Source of the DNA: Limnohabitans sp. 2KL-27
Lineage (GTDB): Bacteria; Pseudomonadota; Gammaproteobacteria; Burkholderiales; Burkholderiaceae_C
Assembly: GCF_001269345.1 (NCBI RefSeq)
Contig: NZ_CXOP01000002.1
Location: 992,853-1,056,852 of the forward strand
Length of the DNA stretch: 64,000 nucleotides
Reading direction: 5' to 3'
The position numbers were made by a program, and so were the translations under genes. Below are positions 1 to 9,225 of this stretch, piece by piece (position 1 is the stretch's first letter; each line of letters opens with the position of its first letter). The notes below the pieces were generated by a model that was not told where the DNA came from, ran no database searches, and saw only the letters and a list, made by a program, of their open reading frames with translations.

Positions 1-335
1 GCGGCAAAGTCACCGTCAAAAACAAAATGGTGGTCAATGGTGTCGAGCAAACCGGCACCCAACAGACCTTCATGGGGGCGGCATTGGGCGACGCCAAACT
101 GCGTCGTTTCTTGGTGGCACCCGCCGGCGCAGAAGTCACTGGCATCACCGAAACGGCCGATGGCCGCACCTTGTTTGTCAACATCCAGCACCCTGGCGAG
201 TTGTCCAAGCCCTTGGCTTCGGGCAATGCGCCACAAAGCATGTGGCCCGGCAACCAGGGTTACGGTGTCCAAGGCCGTCCACGCTCGGCCACCATCGTGA
301 TCACCCGCAAGGATGGTGGGGTGGTCGGTCTGTAA
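1..335 (+). CDS. PhoX-type phosphatase (DUF839), C-terminal fragment
   Basis: Only the last ~110 codons are present and the gene enters from the left edge; the reading frame is set by codons starting at base 3. The residues TLFVNIQHPGE followed by a proline/glycine-rich stretch and a short basic tail (ATIVITRKDGG) are typical of the end of PhoX/DUF839 proteins. These are secreted, Ca/Fe-dependent alkaline phosphatases that release phosphate from organic esters. Its position just upstream of the pst-pho operon fits a phosphate-scavenging role. The family call rests on a short C-terminus, so the catalytic part cannot be checked. Confidence 0.75.
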   Translation, partial: GKVTVKNKMVVNGVEQTGTQQTFMGAALGDAKLRRFLVAPAGAEVTGITETADGRTLFVNIQHPGELSKPLASGNAPQSMWPGNQGYGVQGRPRSATIVITRKDGGVVGL

Positions 336-353
336 AGCCCAGGGGCCAAGTGT

Positions 354-905
354 TCAAAGCAGGCGGGCGATGGCTTCGACATCCTCGGCGAACATTTGGC
401 CCTTTTCGGCCAGCAGCACTTTGTGCTGGCTGTCCATCAAGAGCGTGATGGGCAAGCCCTTGGGTTTGGGAAACTGCTGGCGCCATGCTGGGCTGGCCCA
501 AGCCGATGGGAAGGTGTAGCCTCGTTTTTGCAAATAAGCCTGAGCGGCCTCGGACTTTTTGTCGATGGACAAGGCCAGCATGCGCAGACCCCGGCTTTTT
601 TGTGACTGCCACAGCGCCTGCATGCTGGGGCTTTGCAAGGCGCAAAAGGGGCAGGTGCTGGACCACCAATAAAGCAACAAGGGCTGTCGTTCGTGCTGAA
701 AGTCCTGGCCATTGAGCAAACGGATAGCCGGCACTTTCAGCACATCACCGACTCGGGGCATGGTCGGAGCCGTGGCTTCCAGGGCCGCTTCAGAGGGACT
801 CTGAGCCTGTGCGCTGGCCCAAGGCCACAAGGCCCCCAAGCCCAAGCCCAAGGCCAATTGCCTGCGTGTTGCAAAAGCCAGTGGTGAAAAATTTTGGGCG
901 GGCAT
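354..905 (-). CDS. TlpA-like periplasmic thioredoxin-fold protein
   Basis: 183 residues. The N-terminus carries twin arginines and a hydrophobic segment ending ASAQAQ (about residues 14-35), so it is probably exported, possibly by Tat. A thioredoxin fold follows with a CPFC redox pair (Cys85, Cys88) after the strand LLLYWWSST and a cis-proline loop GLPITLLMD. TlpA/ResA-type proteins reduce disulfides or deliver reductant to cytochrome c or oxidase copper sites. It is convergent with the PhoX fragment and divergent from pstS. Its specific partner is not evident. Confidence 0.75.
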   Translation of the reverse strand: MPAQNFSPLAFATRRQLALGLGLGALWPWASAQAQSPSEAALEATAPTMPRVGDVLKVPAIRLLNGQDFQHERQPLLLYWWSSTCPFCALQSPSMQALWQSQKSRGLRMLALSIDKKSEAAQAYLQKRGYTFPSAWASPAWRQQFPKPKGLPITLLMDSQHKVLLAEKGQMFAEDVEAIARLL

Positions 906-1056
906 GGGGTCTTCCCTTGGACTGTGAATGCACCAATATAAGTCAAAGTCAATGTTTGAGGGTCACCGTGGTCTGGACACAGATGAAAACGGCTGGGTGA
1001 AAGCTTCACGAGTCAAGAATCTGGGATAGATCAATAAGAACTTAAAAAACATCTCT

Positions 1057-1074
1057 TTGACACAAGACTGTCAC
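1057..1074 (+). promoter_or_regulatory. Pho box of the pst promoter (PhoB site)
   Basis: TTGACAC-AAGA-CTGTCAC gives two heptamers at the 11-base period of the PhoB site (consensus CTGTCAT-N4-CTGTCAT). A weaker upstream heptamer AAAACAT at 1046-1052 is in the same phase. A -10-like TAAAGT (1085-1090) begins exactly 10 bases after the box, the normal spacing for PhoB-activated promoters where the box replaces the -35. Transcription would start near 1097, leaving a leader of about 58 bases before pstS. Confidence 0.75.
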
Positions 1075-1154
1075 AATTCACCTCTAAAGTGACATCAGTC
1101 CTCAAGAAATCCTACTTGGGGGTCTTGAACGCACACCCTCAACCAGGAGTTGAT

Positions 1155-2174
1155 ATGTTGAAACTGAAATCTTTTGTAGCCGCCATTGGCCTGAGCGCCA
1201 TGGCAGCGGCCAGCTTCGCCGCCGACATCACCGGCGCTGGCGCGACATTCCCTTTCCCTATTTATGCCAAGTGGGCTGAAGGCTACAAAGCCGCCACAGG
1301 CACAGGCATGAATTACCAGTCCATCGGTTCTTCCGGTGGCATTCGCCAAATCCGTGCCAAAACCGTGACTTTTGGCGCCACAGACGCCCCTGTTCCAGGC
1401 GCTGACCTGGACAAAGACGGCATGGTTCAGTTCCCCGCCATCATCGGCGGCACTGTGCCTGTGATCAACCTGGACGGCTTCAAACCTGGCGAATTGCGCG
1501 TGACCGGTCCCGTGATGGCCGAGATGTTCATGGGCAAGATCAGCAAGTGGAACGATCCCAAGTTTGCAGCTTTGAACCCCGGTAAAAATCTGCCCAATGA
1601 GACCATCACCGTGGTGCACCGCGCCGACGGTTCGGGCACCACCTTCAACTGGACCGACTACCTGACCGCCGTGAGCAAAGAATGGGCTGACACCGTGGGC
1701 AAGGGCGCTGCCGTCAAGTGGCCAGCACCCACCTCGGTCGGTGGCAAGGGCAATGAAGGTGTGGCTGCCAACGTGAACCGCATCAAAGGCTCATTGGGTT
1801 ATGTGGAATACGCCTACGTGAAAAAGAACAACATGAATTTCATGCAAATTCAAAACGCCAACGGCAAATACGTCAGCCCTGACGACTTGACCTTTGCCGC
1901 AGCAGCAGCCGGTGCTGACTGGTTCAGCGTGCCAGGCATGGGCGTGTCCATGGTCAATGCCAAAGGTGACAACAGCTGGCCCGTCAGCACGGCCTCTTTC
2001 ATCTTGATGTACAAAGCCCCGGCCGACAAAGCCGCTTCGGCCGAAGCCCTCAAGTTCTTCGACTGGTCTTTCAAGAACGGCAAGAAAATGGCCGCAGATC
2101 TGGACTATGTGCCCCTGCCTGACAGCTTGACCGATCAGATCCGTTCACGGGTTTGGTCGCAAATTCAGAAGTAA
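1155..2174 (+). CDS. pstS: Phosphate ABC transporter, periplasmic phosphate-binding protein
   Basis: The start is ATG 1155, after AGGAG at 1146-1150, giving 339 residues. An in-frame upstream codon extends the ORF to 1089 but lies inside the promoter region. The signal peptide covers residues 1-23 (ending AASFAAD). Phosphate-binding motifs are visible: GAGATFPFPIYAKW at the mature N-terminus, IGSSGGIRQI, and DGSGTTFNWTDYL. PstS captures phosphate in the periplasm and hands it to PstCAB. It is first in the pst-pho operon, with a Pho box upstream and an attenuator hairpin directly after its stop. Confidence 0.97.
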   Translation: MLKLKSFVAAIGLSAMAAASFAADITGAGATFPFPIYAKWAEGYKAATGTGMNYQSIGSSGGIRQIRAKTVTFGATDAPVPGADLDKDGMVQFPAIIGGTVPVINLDGFKPGELRVTGPVMAEMFMGKISKWNDPKFAALNPGKNLPNETITVVHRADGSGTTFNWTDYLTAVSKEWADTVGKGAAVKWPAPTSVGGKGNEGVAANVNRIKGSLGYVEYAYVKKNNMNFMQIQNANGKYVSPDDLTFAAAAAGADWFSVPGMGVSMVNAKGDNSWPVSTASFILMYKAPADKAASAEALKFFDWSFKNGKKMAADLDYVPLPDSLTDQIRSRVWSQIQK

Positions 2175-2192
2175 TCCACGCTTCGGCCTTTC

Positions 2193-2230
2193 ATCCGTCG
2201 GTTGTCCTGAAGCGACCGACGGATTTCTTG
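2193..2230 (+). terminator. Attenuating terminator between pstS and pstC
   Basis: A perfect 10-bp stem, ATCCGTCGGT (2193-2202) with ACCGACGGAT (2215-2224), encloses a 12-base loop and is followed by the T-rich run TTCTTG and more T residues. It sits 18 bases after the pstS stop and 29 bases before pstC. Partial termination here would leave pstS mRNA more abundant than the membrane components, as is usual for ABC transporter operons. Confidence 0.8.
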
Positions 2231-2253
2231 TTTAATTCGATGCTCTTTGTTTG

Positions 2254-3243
2254 ATGGGTCAAGACATGCAATCACCCCTCTCCAGTGCGGACAACAACAG
2301 CCACATGCTGGCCGTGGTCAAGCGGCAGCGGCTGCAAGACATGTTGTTTCACCGCCTGACGCAGTTGTTCTCCTTGTTGGTTCTGGTGGCCTTGGCCGGG
2401 ATCATCGTGTCTTTGTTCATCAACGCCTGGCCCACCTTTGCCAAGTTTGGTGCGCGTTTCATTTGGTACGTGGAGTGGGACATCATCAACGAAGAGTTTG
2501 GTGCAGCCATTGCGATCGTGGGCACTTTGGCCAGCGCTGGCATTGCCATGCTGGTGGCGGTGCCTTTGGCTTTTGGTATTGCGGTCTTTCTGACCGAGAC
2601 CTGCCCCGTCTGGTTGCGTCGCCCTTTGGGTACGGCCATCGAGTTGTTGGCAGCGGTGCCCTCCATCATTTACGGCATGTTCGGTCTGTTTGTGTTTGCA
2701 CCCTTGTTTGCTGATTACATCCAGGTGCCGCTGCGCGAGGTGTTGGGCGGCATGCCCCTGATCGGGTTCTTGTTTGGTGGTGCCACCAACGGCATGGGCA
2801 TTTTGGCGGCCGGTATTGTGCTGGCTTTCATGGTCTTGCCTTTTGTGGCGGCTGTGATGCGCGATGTGTTCGAAATCACCCCGCCCATCCTGCGCGAATC
2901 GGCCTATGGCTTGGGCTGCACCACCTGGGAAGTGGTGCGCAAGATCGTTCTGCCTTACACCCAAAAGGGCGTGATCGGCGGCATCATGTTGGGCCTGGGT
3001 CGCGCCTTGGGCGAGACCATGGCCGTGACCTTTGTGATTGGCAATGCCAACCGCATGCCAACTTCGTTGTTCTCGCCGGGCACCTCGATTGCCTCGACTT
3101 TGGCCAATGAATTCGGCGAAGCCGCAGACTTCCACATGTCGTCCTTGTTTGCGCTCGGCTTCTTGTTGTTTGCGATCACCTTTGTGGTGTTGGCCTTGGC
3201 CAAAATCATGATCAATCGGGCTGAAAAGGCCAAGGGGTTCTGA
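2254..3243 (+). CDS. pstC: Phosphate ABC transporter permease PstC
   Basis: About 329 residues from ATG 2254. TTG 2251 and ATG 2266 are alternative starts and there is no strong Shine-Dalgarno sequence to decide. Six membrane segments follow a cytoplasmic N-terminus of ~30 residues. The permease loop that contacts PstB reads ESAYGLGCTTWEVVRKIVLP, and GLGRALGETMAVTFVIGN is a PstC hallmark. It forms the phosphate channel with PstA in the inner membrane. The pstA start is one base after its stop. Confidence 0.95.
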   Translation: MGQDMQSPLSSADNNSHMLAVVKRQRLQDMLFHRLTQLFSLLVLVALAGIIVSLFINAWPTFAKFGARFIWYVEWDIINEEFGAAIAIVGTLASAGIAMLVAVPLAFGIAVFLTETCPVWLRRPLGTAIELLAAVPSIIYGMFGLFVFAPLFADYIQVPLREVLGGMPLIGFLFGGATNGMGILAAGIVLAFMVLPFVAAVMRDVFEITPPILRESAYGLGCTTWEVVRKIVLPYTQKGVIGGIMLGLGRALGETMAVTFVIGNANRMPTSLFSPGTSIASTLANEFGEAADFHMSSLFALGFLLFAITFVVLALAKIMINRAEKAKGF

Positions 3244-3244
3244 C

Positions 3245-4105
3245 ATGTCCATGAACATGAATCACGCGCTCTATCGTCGGCGCCGCTTGGCCAACGCTTG
3301 GGGCATGGTCACATCCATGCTGGCCATGGGTTTGGGTTTGGCCGTTTTGATGTGGATTTTGGTGGTCTTGTTTTCCAACGGCTTTGCCGCATTGGACTGG
3401 AACATCTTGACCAAGGACACGCCTGCGCCAGGCACCGATGGCGGGGGGCTGCGCAATGCCATCGTGGGCAGTTTGATGATGGTTGGCTTGTCGGTGTTGG
3501 TGGCAACGCCTGTAGGCATCTTGGCGGGCATTTACCTGACCGAATACGGCGATCAAAGCAAAACGGCCGAGCTCACCCGCTTCGTGACCGACATCATGCT
3601 GTCGGCCCCGTCCATCGTGATCGGTTTGTTTGTGTATGCCATCGCGGTGGCCACCTTGGGTGGGTTCTCTGGTTACGCAGGTAGCCTGGCGCTGGCGCTG
3701 ATTGCTGTGCCTGTGGTCATGAGAACCACCGAAAACATGCTCCGTCTGGTGCCTGGGAGCTTGCGCGAGGCGGCTTTCGCCCTGGGCGCGCCGCGTTGGA
3801 AGGTGTCTTTGTCGGTCACCCTGCGTGCGGCCAAAAGCGGGGTGATCACCGGTGTGTTGCTGGCCATTGCCCGCATCAGTGGTGAAACAGCGCCCCTGTT
3901 GTTCACCGCGTTGAGCAACCAGTTTTACAACGACGACATGAGCAAGCCCATGGCCAATTTGCCGGTGGTGATTTTCCAGTTTGCCATGAGTCCTTATGAC
4001 AACTGGATTCGGTTGGCTTGGGGTGGGGCACTCTTGATCACCATGACGGTTCTGATTTTGAACATCTTGGCCCGCGTGTTTTTCAGGGACAAACAGTCGG
4101 CTTGA
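3245..4105 (+). CDS. pstA: Phosphate ABC transporter permease PstA
   Basis: 286 residues with six predicted membrane segments. The ABC-contact loop is LREAAFALGAPRWKVSLSVT, followed by AIARISGETAPLLFTALSNQ, typical of PstA. It pairs with PstC to form the transmembrane channel. The start follows the pstC stop almost directly, so the two are translationally coupled. A 54-base AT-richer spacer without a clear hairpin separates it from pstB. Confidence 0.95.
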   Translation: MSMNMNHALYRRRRLANAWGMVTSMLAMGLGLAVLMWILVVLFSNGFAALDWNILTKDTPAPGTDGGGLRNAIVGSLMMVGLSVLVATPVGILAGIYLTEYGDQSKTAELTRFVTDIMLSAPSIVIGLFVYAIAVATLGGFSGYAGSLALALIAVPVVMRTTENMLRLVPGSLREAAFALGAPRWKVSLSVTLRAAKSGVITGVLLAIARISGETAPLLFTALSNQFYNDDMSKPMANLPVVIFQFAMSPYDNWIRLAWGGALLITMTVLILNILARVFFRDKQSA

Positions 4106-4159
4106 GGCTGACAGTTCCCAACACCACAGCTTTTTCTATTTGTATTTACAGGAATTCTC

Positions 4160-4933
4160 ATGCCTGACAAGAAACCGACCCAAAACGCCCTCGAAGTGCG
4201 AAACCTCGACTTTTTTTACGGCAAATTCAAAGGCCTGAAAAACGTCAACCTCGACATTGCAGAGCACCGCGTGACGGCCTTCATCGGTCCATCGGGCTGC
4301 GGCAAATCCACTTTGCTGCGCACGCTCAACCGCATGTACAGCCTCTACCCCGGCCAGCGCGCAGAGGGCCAGATCAACTTTTACGGTCAAAACATCCTGG
4401 ACAAAGGCCAAGATCTGAACTTGTTGCGCGCCCAAATCGGCATGGTGTTCCAAAAGCCCACACCTTTCCCGATGTCCATCTACGACAACATCGCCTTTGG
4501 CGTGCGTTTGTACGAAAACCTGAGCCGCTCGGACATGGACGAGCGTGTGGAGTCTGCCCTCACCAAAGCGGCCATCTGGAACGAAGTCAAGGACAAGCTG
4601 GGCCAAAGCGGCCTGTCTCTCTCGGGCGGTCAGCAGCAGCGCCTGTGCATTGCCCGCACGGTGGCCGTCAAGCCCAAGGTCATCTTGCTTGACGAGCCCA
4701 CATCGGCTTTGGACCCGATCTCGACCGCCAAAGTCGAAGAGTTGGTGAGCGAGCTGAAAAAAGAATACACCGTCGCCATCGTCACACACAACATGCAGCA
4801 GGCTGCGCGTGTCTCCGACTTCACGGCTTATATGTACCTGGGCGAGTTGGTCGAATTTGGCCAGACCGAGCAGATTTTCATGAAGCCCGCCAAGCAGGAA
4901 ACCGAAGACTACATCACCGGCCGTTTCGGCTGA
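4160..4933 (+). CDS. pstB: Phosphate ABC transporter ATP-binding protein
   Basis: 257 residues, full length. Walker A is GPSGCGKST (43-51), the signature is LSGGQQQR (154-161) and Walker B with the catalytic glutamate is [12 protein letters not shown] (Asp178, Glu179). It energises PstCA and, with PhoU, also takes part in signalling phosphate sufficiency to PhoR. An AGGAATTCTC stretch precedes ATG 4160, and phoU follows 13 bases after the stop. Confidence 0.97.
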   Translation: MPDKKPTQNALEVRNLDFFYGKFKGLKNVNLDIAEHRVTAFIGPSGCGKSTLLRTLNRMYSLYPGQRAEGQINFYGQNILDKGQDLNLLRAQIGMVFQKPTPFPMSIYDNIAFGVRLYENLSRSDMDERVESALTKAAIWNEVKDKLGQSGLSLSGGQQQRLCIARTVAVKPKVILLDEPTSALDPISTAKVEELVSELKKEYTVAIVTHNMQQAARVSDFTAYMYLGELVEFGQTEQIFMKPAKQETEDYITGRFG

Positions 4934-4946
4934 TCAGGAGCACACC

Positions 4947-5645
4947 ATGGACAAACACATTTCAAGCCAATTCGACGCCGAACTCACCGGCGTTTCTTCC
5001 CGTGTTCTGGAACTGGGTGGCCTGGTCGAATCGCAAACCCGCCATGCGGTGTATGCGCTGGCCCAGTTCAGTTCGGAAGTGGCCGATCAGGTGGTGGCCA
5101 CCGAAAAGCAGGTCAACGCGCTGGAGGTCGAGATCGATGCCGAATTGGCCTCGATCATTGCACGCCGACAGCCCACAGCACGCGATCTGCGTTTGCTGAT
5201 GGCCATCTCTAAAATCACGGGCAACCTGGAGCGTGCCGGCGATGAGGCCGAGCGCATTGCCCGCATGGTCAAGCTGATCCTGGATCAGGGCACGCCACGC
5301 AACCTGCCCTCTTCGGAGCTGCGCATTGCCGCCGATTTGGCCACAGGTTTGCTGCGCAAGGCGCTCGATGCCTTTGCCCGCCTGGATGTGAACACGGCGC
5401 TGGTCATCCTGAAAGAGGACGATCTGATCGACGCCGAGTTCAATGGTTTTGTGCGCAAGTTGGTCACTTACATGATGGAAGACCCCCGCACCATTTCGGC
5501 CAGTTTGGACTTGCTGTTTGTGGCCAAGGCGATCGAGCGCATTGGCGACCATGCCAAGAACATCGCTGAGTTTGTCATCTACGTGGTCAAAGGCGCTGAC
5601 GTGCGCCACACCGCCTTGACCGAGATTGAAAAAGCGGTGCAATGA
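4947..5645 (+). CDS. phoU: Phosphate signalling regulator PhoU
   Basis: 232 residues, the usual length. It is all-helical with two PhoU repeats, each carrying an E/D-rich metal-binding motif (GDEAERIARM near residue 93 and GDHAKNIAEFVIYV near 196). PhoU inhibits PhoR when phosphate is plentiful and restrains Pst transport. AGGAGCACACC precedes the start. Its stop overlaps the phoB start in an ATGA, so regulator and response regulator are translationally coupled. Confidence 0.96.
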   Translation: MDKHISSQFDAELTGVSSRVLELGGLVESQTRHAVYALAQFSSEVADQVVATEKQVNALEVEIDAELASIIARRQPTARDLRLLMAISKITGNLERAGDEAERIARMVKLILDQGTPRNLPSSELRIAADLATGLLRKALDAFARLDVNTALVILKEDDLIDAEFNGFVRKLVTYMMEDPRTISASLDLLFVAKAIERIGDHAKNIAEFVIYVVKGADVRHTALTEIEKAVQ

Positions 5646-6337
5646 GAACCACACCTCGCATTCTGATTGTCGAGGACGAGCCCGCCATTGCCGAGCTGAT
5701 CGCGGTGAATCTGCGGCACAACGGCTTTCAACCAGTGTGGGCCATCGACGCCGAAACCGCCCAGCGCGAACTCGACGAGATCCTGCCCGATGTGATCTTG
5801 CTGGACTGGATGCTGCCTGGTGAGAGTGGCTTGGCGCTGGCCCGCAAGTGGCGTGCATCGTCACGCACCAAAGCGGTGCCTATTTTGATGCTGACCGCGC
5901 GCGGCGATGAGGCCGATCGGGTGGCCGGACTCGATGCCGGCGCTGACGATTACATCGTCAAGCCGTTTTCGCCGCGTGAGCTGCTGGCGCGCATCCGTGC
6001 GGTGCTGCGTCGCCGTGTGCCCGAGGCTTCGGGGGGCGTGGTCAAAATGGGCGACTTGCAGCTCGATGCCGACACACACCGGGTCAACTTGGCCGACAAA
6101 CCCCTGAAGGTGGGTCCGACCGAATTCAAGCTCTTGCACTATTTCATGCGCCACCCTGAGCGGGTGCACAGCCGGGGGGCCTTGCTCGACAAGGTCTGGG
6201 GCGACCACGTCTACATCGAAGAGCGCACGGTGGATGTACACGTCAAACGCCTGCGCGAGTCGCTGGGCGATGCTGGCAACATGATCGAGACCGTGCGCGG
6301 CGCGGGCTACCGTTTCACCCCCACTCCCTCCGTTTGA
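5642..6337 (+). CDS. phoB: Phosphate regulon response regulator PhoB
   Basis: 231 residues. The receiver domain has acidic residues Glu11-Asp12, phosphoacceptor Asp55 (VILLDWMLPG), Thr85 and Lys107 (YIVKPFSPREL). The C-terminal winged-helix OmpR-type domain ends with ERTVDVHVKRLRESL and GAGYRF. Phospho-PhoB binds Pho boxes such as those proposed at 1057, 7712, 11671, 11694 and 15975. It overlaps phoU and is followed 13 bases later by phoR. Confidence 0.97.
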   Translation: MRTTPRILIVEDEPAIAELIAVNLRHNGFQPVWAIDAETAQRELDEILPDVILLDWMLPGESGLALARKWRASSRTKAVPILMLTARGDEADRVAGLDAGADDYIVKPFSPRELLARIRAVLRRRVPEASGGVVKMGDLQLDADTHRVNLADKPLKVGPTEFKLLHYFMRHPERVHSRGALLDKVWGDHVYIEERTVDVHVKRLRESLGDAGNMIETVRGAGYRFTPTPSV

Positions 6338-6350
6338 AGTCAGGTCCTGC

Positions 6351-7670
6351 ATGTTTTTTTGGCTTCTCGAAATGCTCTTTCTGGTGGGCTTGGCGGGAGC
6401 ACCTGGCTGGTTCCTAGGGGGAGCCATTGGGGCTGTGCTGGGCGCGCTGATTGCTGTGTTCATTTATGGCGCCACGCTGTTGTGGAAGCTGGACCGCCTT
6501 GAGCGCTGGCTGAGTGCGCCGGTTTTGCGCCAGGACCCGCCGTGGCATGGTGTTTGGCGCGAGATTTCTGTTCGCGTACAACGCATGGTGCGCCAGCAGG
6601 AAAAGCTGGCCGCTTCACACCAAAAACAGCTGCAGGATTTTTTGCAGGCGATTCAGGCTTCGCCCAACGGGGTGATCTTGCTGGACGAGCAATCTCGCAT
6701 CGAATGGTGCAACGACACCGCTGCGGCGCATTTGGGGCTGGATGCGCAAAGGGACCGACTGCAACACGTCGCACACCTGGTGCGCGACCCGGTGTTTGCG
6801 CGGTATTTTGCGCAGGACGACCATGTTTCTGAGGTGGTCATTGAGGGCCGTGCCAGCTCGGTCGTCAACCGGCAGAAATTGTCGGTGCAGTTGCACGCCT
6901 ATGGGGAAGGGCGTTCGCTGCTTTTGACGCGCGACATCACGGCCGTCGCCCAAGCAGATGCCATGCGCCGCGACTTTGTGGCCAATGTGTCACATGAAAT
7001 TCGCACCCCCTTGACGGTGCTCAGCGGCTTTGTGGAAACCCTGCAGTCCATTCCCATGGATGCCCATGAAACCCAGCACTACCTGCAGCTCATGTCGGCG
7101 CAATCGGACCGCATGCAGTCCTTGGTGGCCGATTTGTTGATGCTGTCGCAACTCGAAGGCAGCCAGTTGCCCAGTACCCAGGACAAGGTGTCCCTGGCGG
7201 CCTTGATGCTGCAAGTGACCACCGAAGCCCAGGGCTTTTCGGACTGGATGGCCAGCAAAGGCCAGGGGCCTGTGCACCAATTGGAATTTGCCCCAGTGCC
7301 CGATGTGTATTTGCTGGGTGCGCGTTCGGAGTTGTTGAGTGCGGTCTCCAATCTGGTCAGCAATGCGATCCGTTACACCCCTCTGGGGGGCCGCATCCAG
7401 ATCCAGTGGACAAGCACGCCCGAAGGCTTGGTGTTTGCCGTCAAGGACTCAGGCCCCGGCATCGCGGCCGAACATTTGCCACGTTTGTCCGAACGGTTTT
7501 ACCGGGTGGACCGCAGCCGGTCCAGAGAAACCGGTGGCACCGGCTTGGGCCTGGCCATCACCAAGCACGTCATGCAACGCCACGGCGGCGAACTGCGCAT
7601 CGAAAGCGTGTTGGACCAAGGCTCCACATTCAGGCTGTTGTTTCCACCAAGCCGAGTCGTCCTGGCATGA
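6351..7670 (+). CDS. phoR: Phosphate regulon sensor histidine kinase PhoR
   Basis: 439 residues. Two N-terminal membrane segments (about 5-20 and 24-45) are followed by a short charged linker. A PAS-like domain covers ~95-195, the dimerisation/phosphoacceptor helix has His215 (ANVSHEIRTPLTVLSGF), and the HATPase domain has SNAIRYTP, DSGPGIA and GTGLGLAI. There is almost no periplasmic loop, as in other PhoR proteins, which sense through Pst/PhoU rather than phosphate itself. It ends the pst-pho operon; a small GATCCG/CGGATC palindrome without a T-tract follows. Confidence 0.96.
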   Translation: MFFWLLEMLFLVGLAGAPGWFLGGAIGAVLGALIAVFIYGATLLWKLDRLERWLSAPVLRQDPPWHGVWREISVRVQRMVRQQEKLAASHQKQLQDFLQAIQASPNGVILLDEQSRIEWCNDTAAAHLGLDAQRDRLQHVAHLVRDPVFARYFAQDDHVSEVVIEGRASSVVNRQKLSVQLHAYGEGRSLLLTRDITAVAQADAMRRDFVANVSHEIRTPLTVLSGFVETLQSIPMDAHETQHYLQLMSAQSDRMQSLVADLLMLSQLEGSQLPSTQDKVSLAALMLQVTTEAQGFSDWMASKGQGPVHQLEFAPVPDVYLLGARSELLSAVSNLVSNAIRYTPLGGRIQIQWTSTPEGLVFAVKDSGPGIAAEHLPRLSERFYRVDRSRSRETGGTGLGLAITKHVMQRHGGELRIESVLDQGSTFRLLFPPSRVVLA

Positions 7671-7711
7671 GCTGATCCGACCGGATCCGGGGCATTCACA
7701 AGCAGACAACC

Positions 7712-7751
7712 TTGTCGTGATTTCTTCATGCAAATGACACGCTCGATTCAC
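7712..7751 (+). promoter_or_regulatory. Candidate tandem Pho boxes upstream of ugd
   Basis: Four heptamers in strict 11-base phase: TTGTCGT (7712), TCTTCAT (7723), ATGACAC (7734), GATTCAC (7745). Each keeps part of the CTGTCAT/C consensus (5, 4, 5 and 4 of 7). A -10-like GATCAT (7762-7767) starts exactly 10 bases after the last heptamer, the same geometry as at pstS. Individual matches are weak; the phase and spacing carry the argument. Confidence 0.45.
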
Positions 7752-7791
7752 GGTTGATGTGGATCATGACCAGCAAACTTGGAGGTTTGCC

Positions 7792-9225
7792 ATGCGTGTC
7801 ACAGTCATCGGTTCGGGTTACGTTGGTTTGGTCACAGGCGCTTGCTTGTCGGACCTGGGTTTCAAGGTGTTGTGTCTGGACAAGGACGAGGAAAAAATCC
7901 GTGCCCTGCAACAAGGGGATGTGCCCATTTATGAACCCGGACTCCAAGAGCTGCTGAGTCGCAATCGGGCCGATGGTCGCATTCGATTCACCAGCGATGC
8001 CTGTGAGGCGGTGGAGCATGGTGACATCCTGTTCATCGCGGTGGGCACACCGCCGGCCGAAGATGGTTCGGCCGACTTGGCTCACGTCTTGTCTGTGGCA
8101 TCCACCATTGGACGACACCTGAAGGGCTTCAAGTTGGTGGTCAACAAATCCACCGTTCCGGTAGGAACGGCCGACAAGGTGCGTGCTGCGATCTCCCATG
8201 AATTGCTGCACAGGGGCATGTCGCTGGACTTGTTTGATGTGGTGTCCAATCCGGAGTTCCTGAAAGAAGGGGCCGCCATTGATGACTTCATGCGTCCTGA
8301 TCGGATTGTGGTCGGCGTGGATGAGGGGCTGCACCATGCCCGCAGCCGTCGCATGATGGGTGATCTGTATGCCAGTTTCAACCGCCACCATGCCCGCACC
8401 GTGTGGATGGATGTGCGCAGTGCCGAGTTGACCAAATATGCGGCCAACGCCATGTTGGCTGCGCGCATTTCATTCATGAATGAGATGGCCAACCTCGCCG
8501 ATGTGCTGGGGGCCGACGTGGACCACATTCGCCGGGGCATTGGCGCAGACAGCCGAATTGGACACAGCTTTTTGTATGCGGGTTGTGGCTACGGGGGCAG
8601 TTGCTTTCCAAAGGACACACAGGCTTTGGTCAACACCGCCAAGGCCCATGGGCACAGCATGGCGGTGGTCAGTGCCACGGAGTTGGTCAACGAGCGTCAG
8701 AAAACGATTTTGGTGGACCGATTGTCGCAGCGCATGGGACCTGATTTGACAGGTAGAAAAATCGCAATTTGGGGCCTGGCCTTCAAGCCCAACACGGATG
8801 ACATGCGCGAGGCACCCAGTCGCGTGGTGATTCGTCAATTGTTGCAGCAAGGTGCGCACGTCAGCGCCTATGATCCCGTGGCGGGGTCTCAGGCCCTTGA
8901 GGCTTTGCGGTTGGATCTGAGCCAGGAGCCCTATCTGTTGAGGCGTTTTGAATTGGCCGCTTCAGACATGCAAGCGTTGGAGGACGCAGATGCCTTGATG
9001 GTATTGACGGAGTGGAAAAATTTTCACAACCCGGATTTCGAGGCCATGAAGGTATTGATGAAAAGACCCTTCATTTTGGACGGCAGAAACCTTTACAACC
9101 CGGAAGCCTTGAGTGAACTCGGCATGGCTTACCAAGGAGTGGGCAGGCGCAATCATTTGGCTCAGCTGATGGATTTCGGGGGCGCAGTCGAAGCATCCAC
9201 AGCGTCCGAATGGATGAATGCCTAA
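7792..9225 (+). CDS. ugd: UDP-glucose 6-dehydrogenase
   Basis: 477 residues from ATG 7792, chosen because GGAGG lies at 7781-7785; the longer ORF from 7759 lacks family similarity. The Rossmann motif is [10 protein letters not shown] (7-12), the active-site peptide is [10 protein letters not shown] with Cys271, and [11 protein letters not shown] is also conserved. It oxidises UDP-glucose to UDP-glucuronate with two NAD. UDP-glucuronate normally feeds polysaccharide or glucuronolipid synthesis; no polysaccharide genes are nearby, but a GT4 glycosyltransferase is. It overlaps lplT by 8 bases. Confidence 0.93.
   Translation: MRVTVIGSGYVGLVTGACLSDLGFKVLCLDKDEEKIRALQQGDVPIYEPGLQELLSRNRADGRIRFTSDACEAVEHGDILFIAVGTPPAEDGSADLAHVLSVASTIGRHLKGFKLVVNKSTVPVGTADKVRAAISHELLHRGMSLDLFDVVSNPEFLKEGAAIDDFMRPDRIVVGVDEGLHHARSRRMMGDLYASFNRHHARTVWMDVRSAELTKYAANAMLAARISFMNEMANLADVLGADVDHIRRGIGADSRIGHSFLYAGCGYGGSCFPKDTQALVNTAKAHGHSMAVVSATELVNERQKTILVDRLSQRMGPDLTGRKIAIWGLAFKPNTDDMREAPSRVVIRQLLQQGAHVSAYDPVAGSQALEALRLDLSQEPYLLRRFELAASDMQALEDADALMVLTEWKNFHNPDFEAMKVLMKRPFILDGRNLYNPEALSELGMAYQGVGRRNHLAQLMDFGGAVEASTASEWMNA

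Noticed and set aside
7673..7700. GATCCG/CGGATC palindrome after phoR as a terminator
   Set aside because: Only 6 bp with a 2-base loop and no T-tract.
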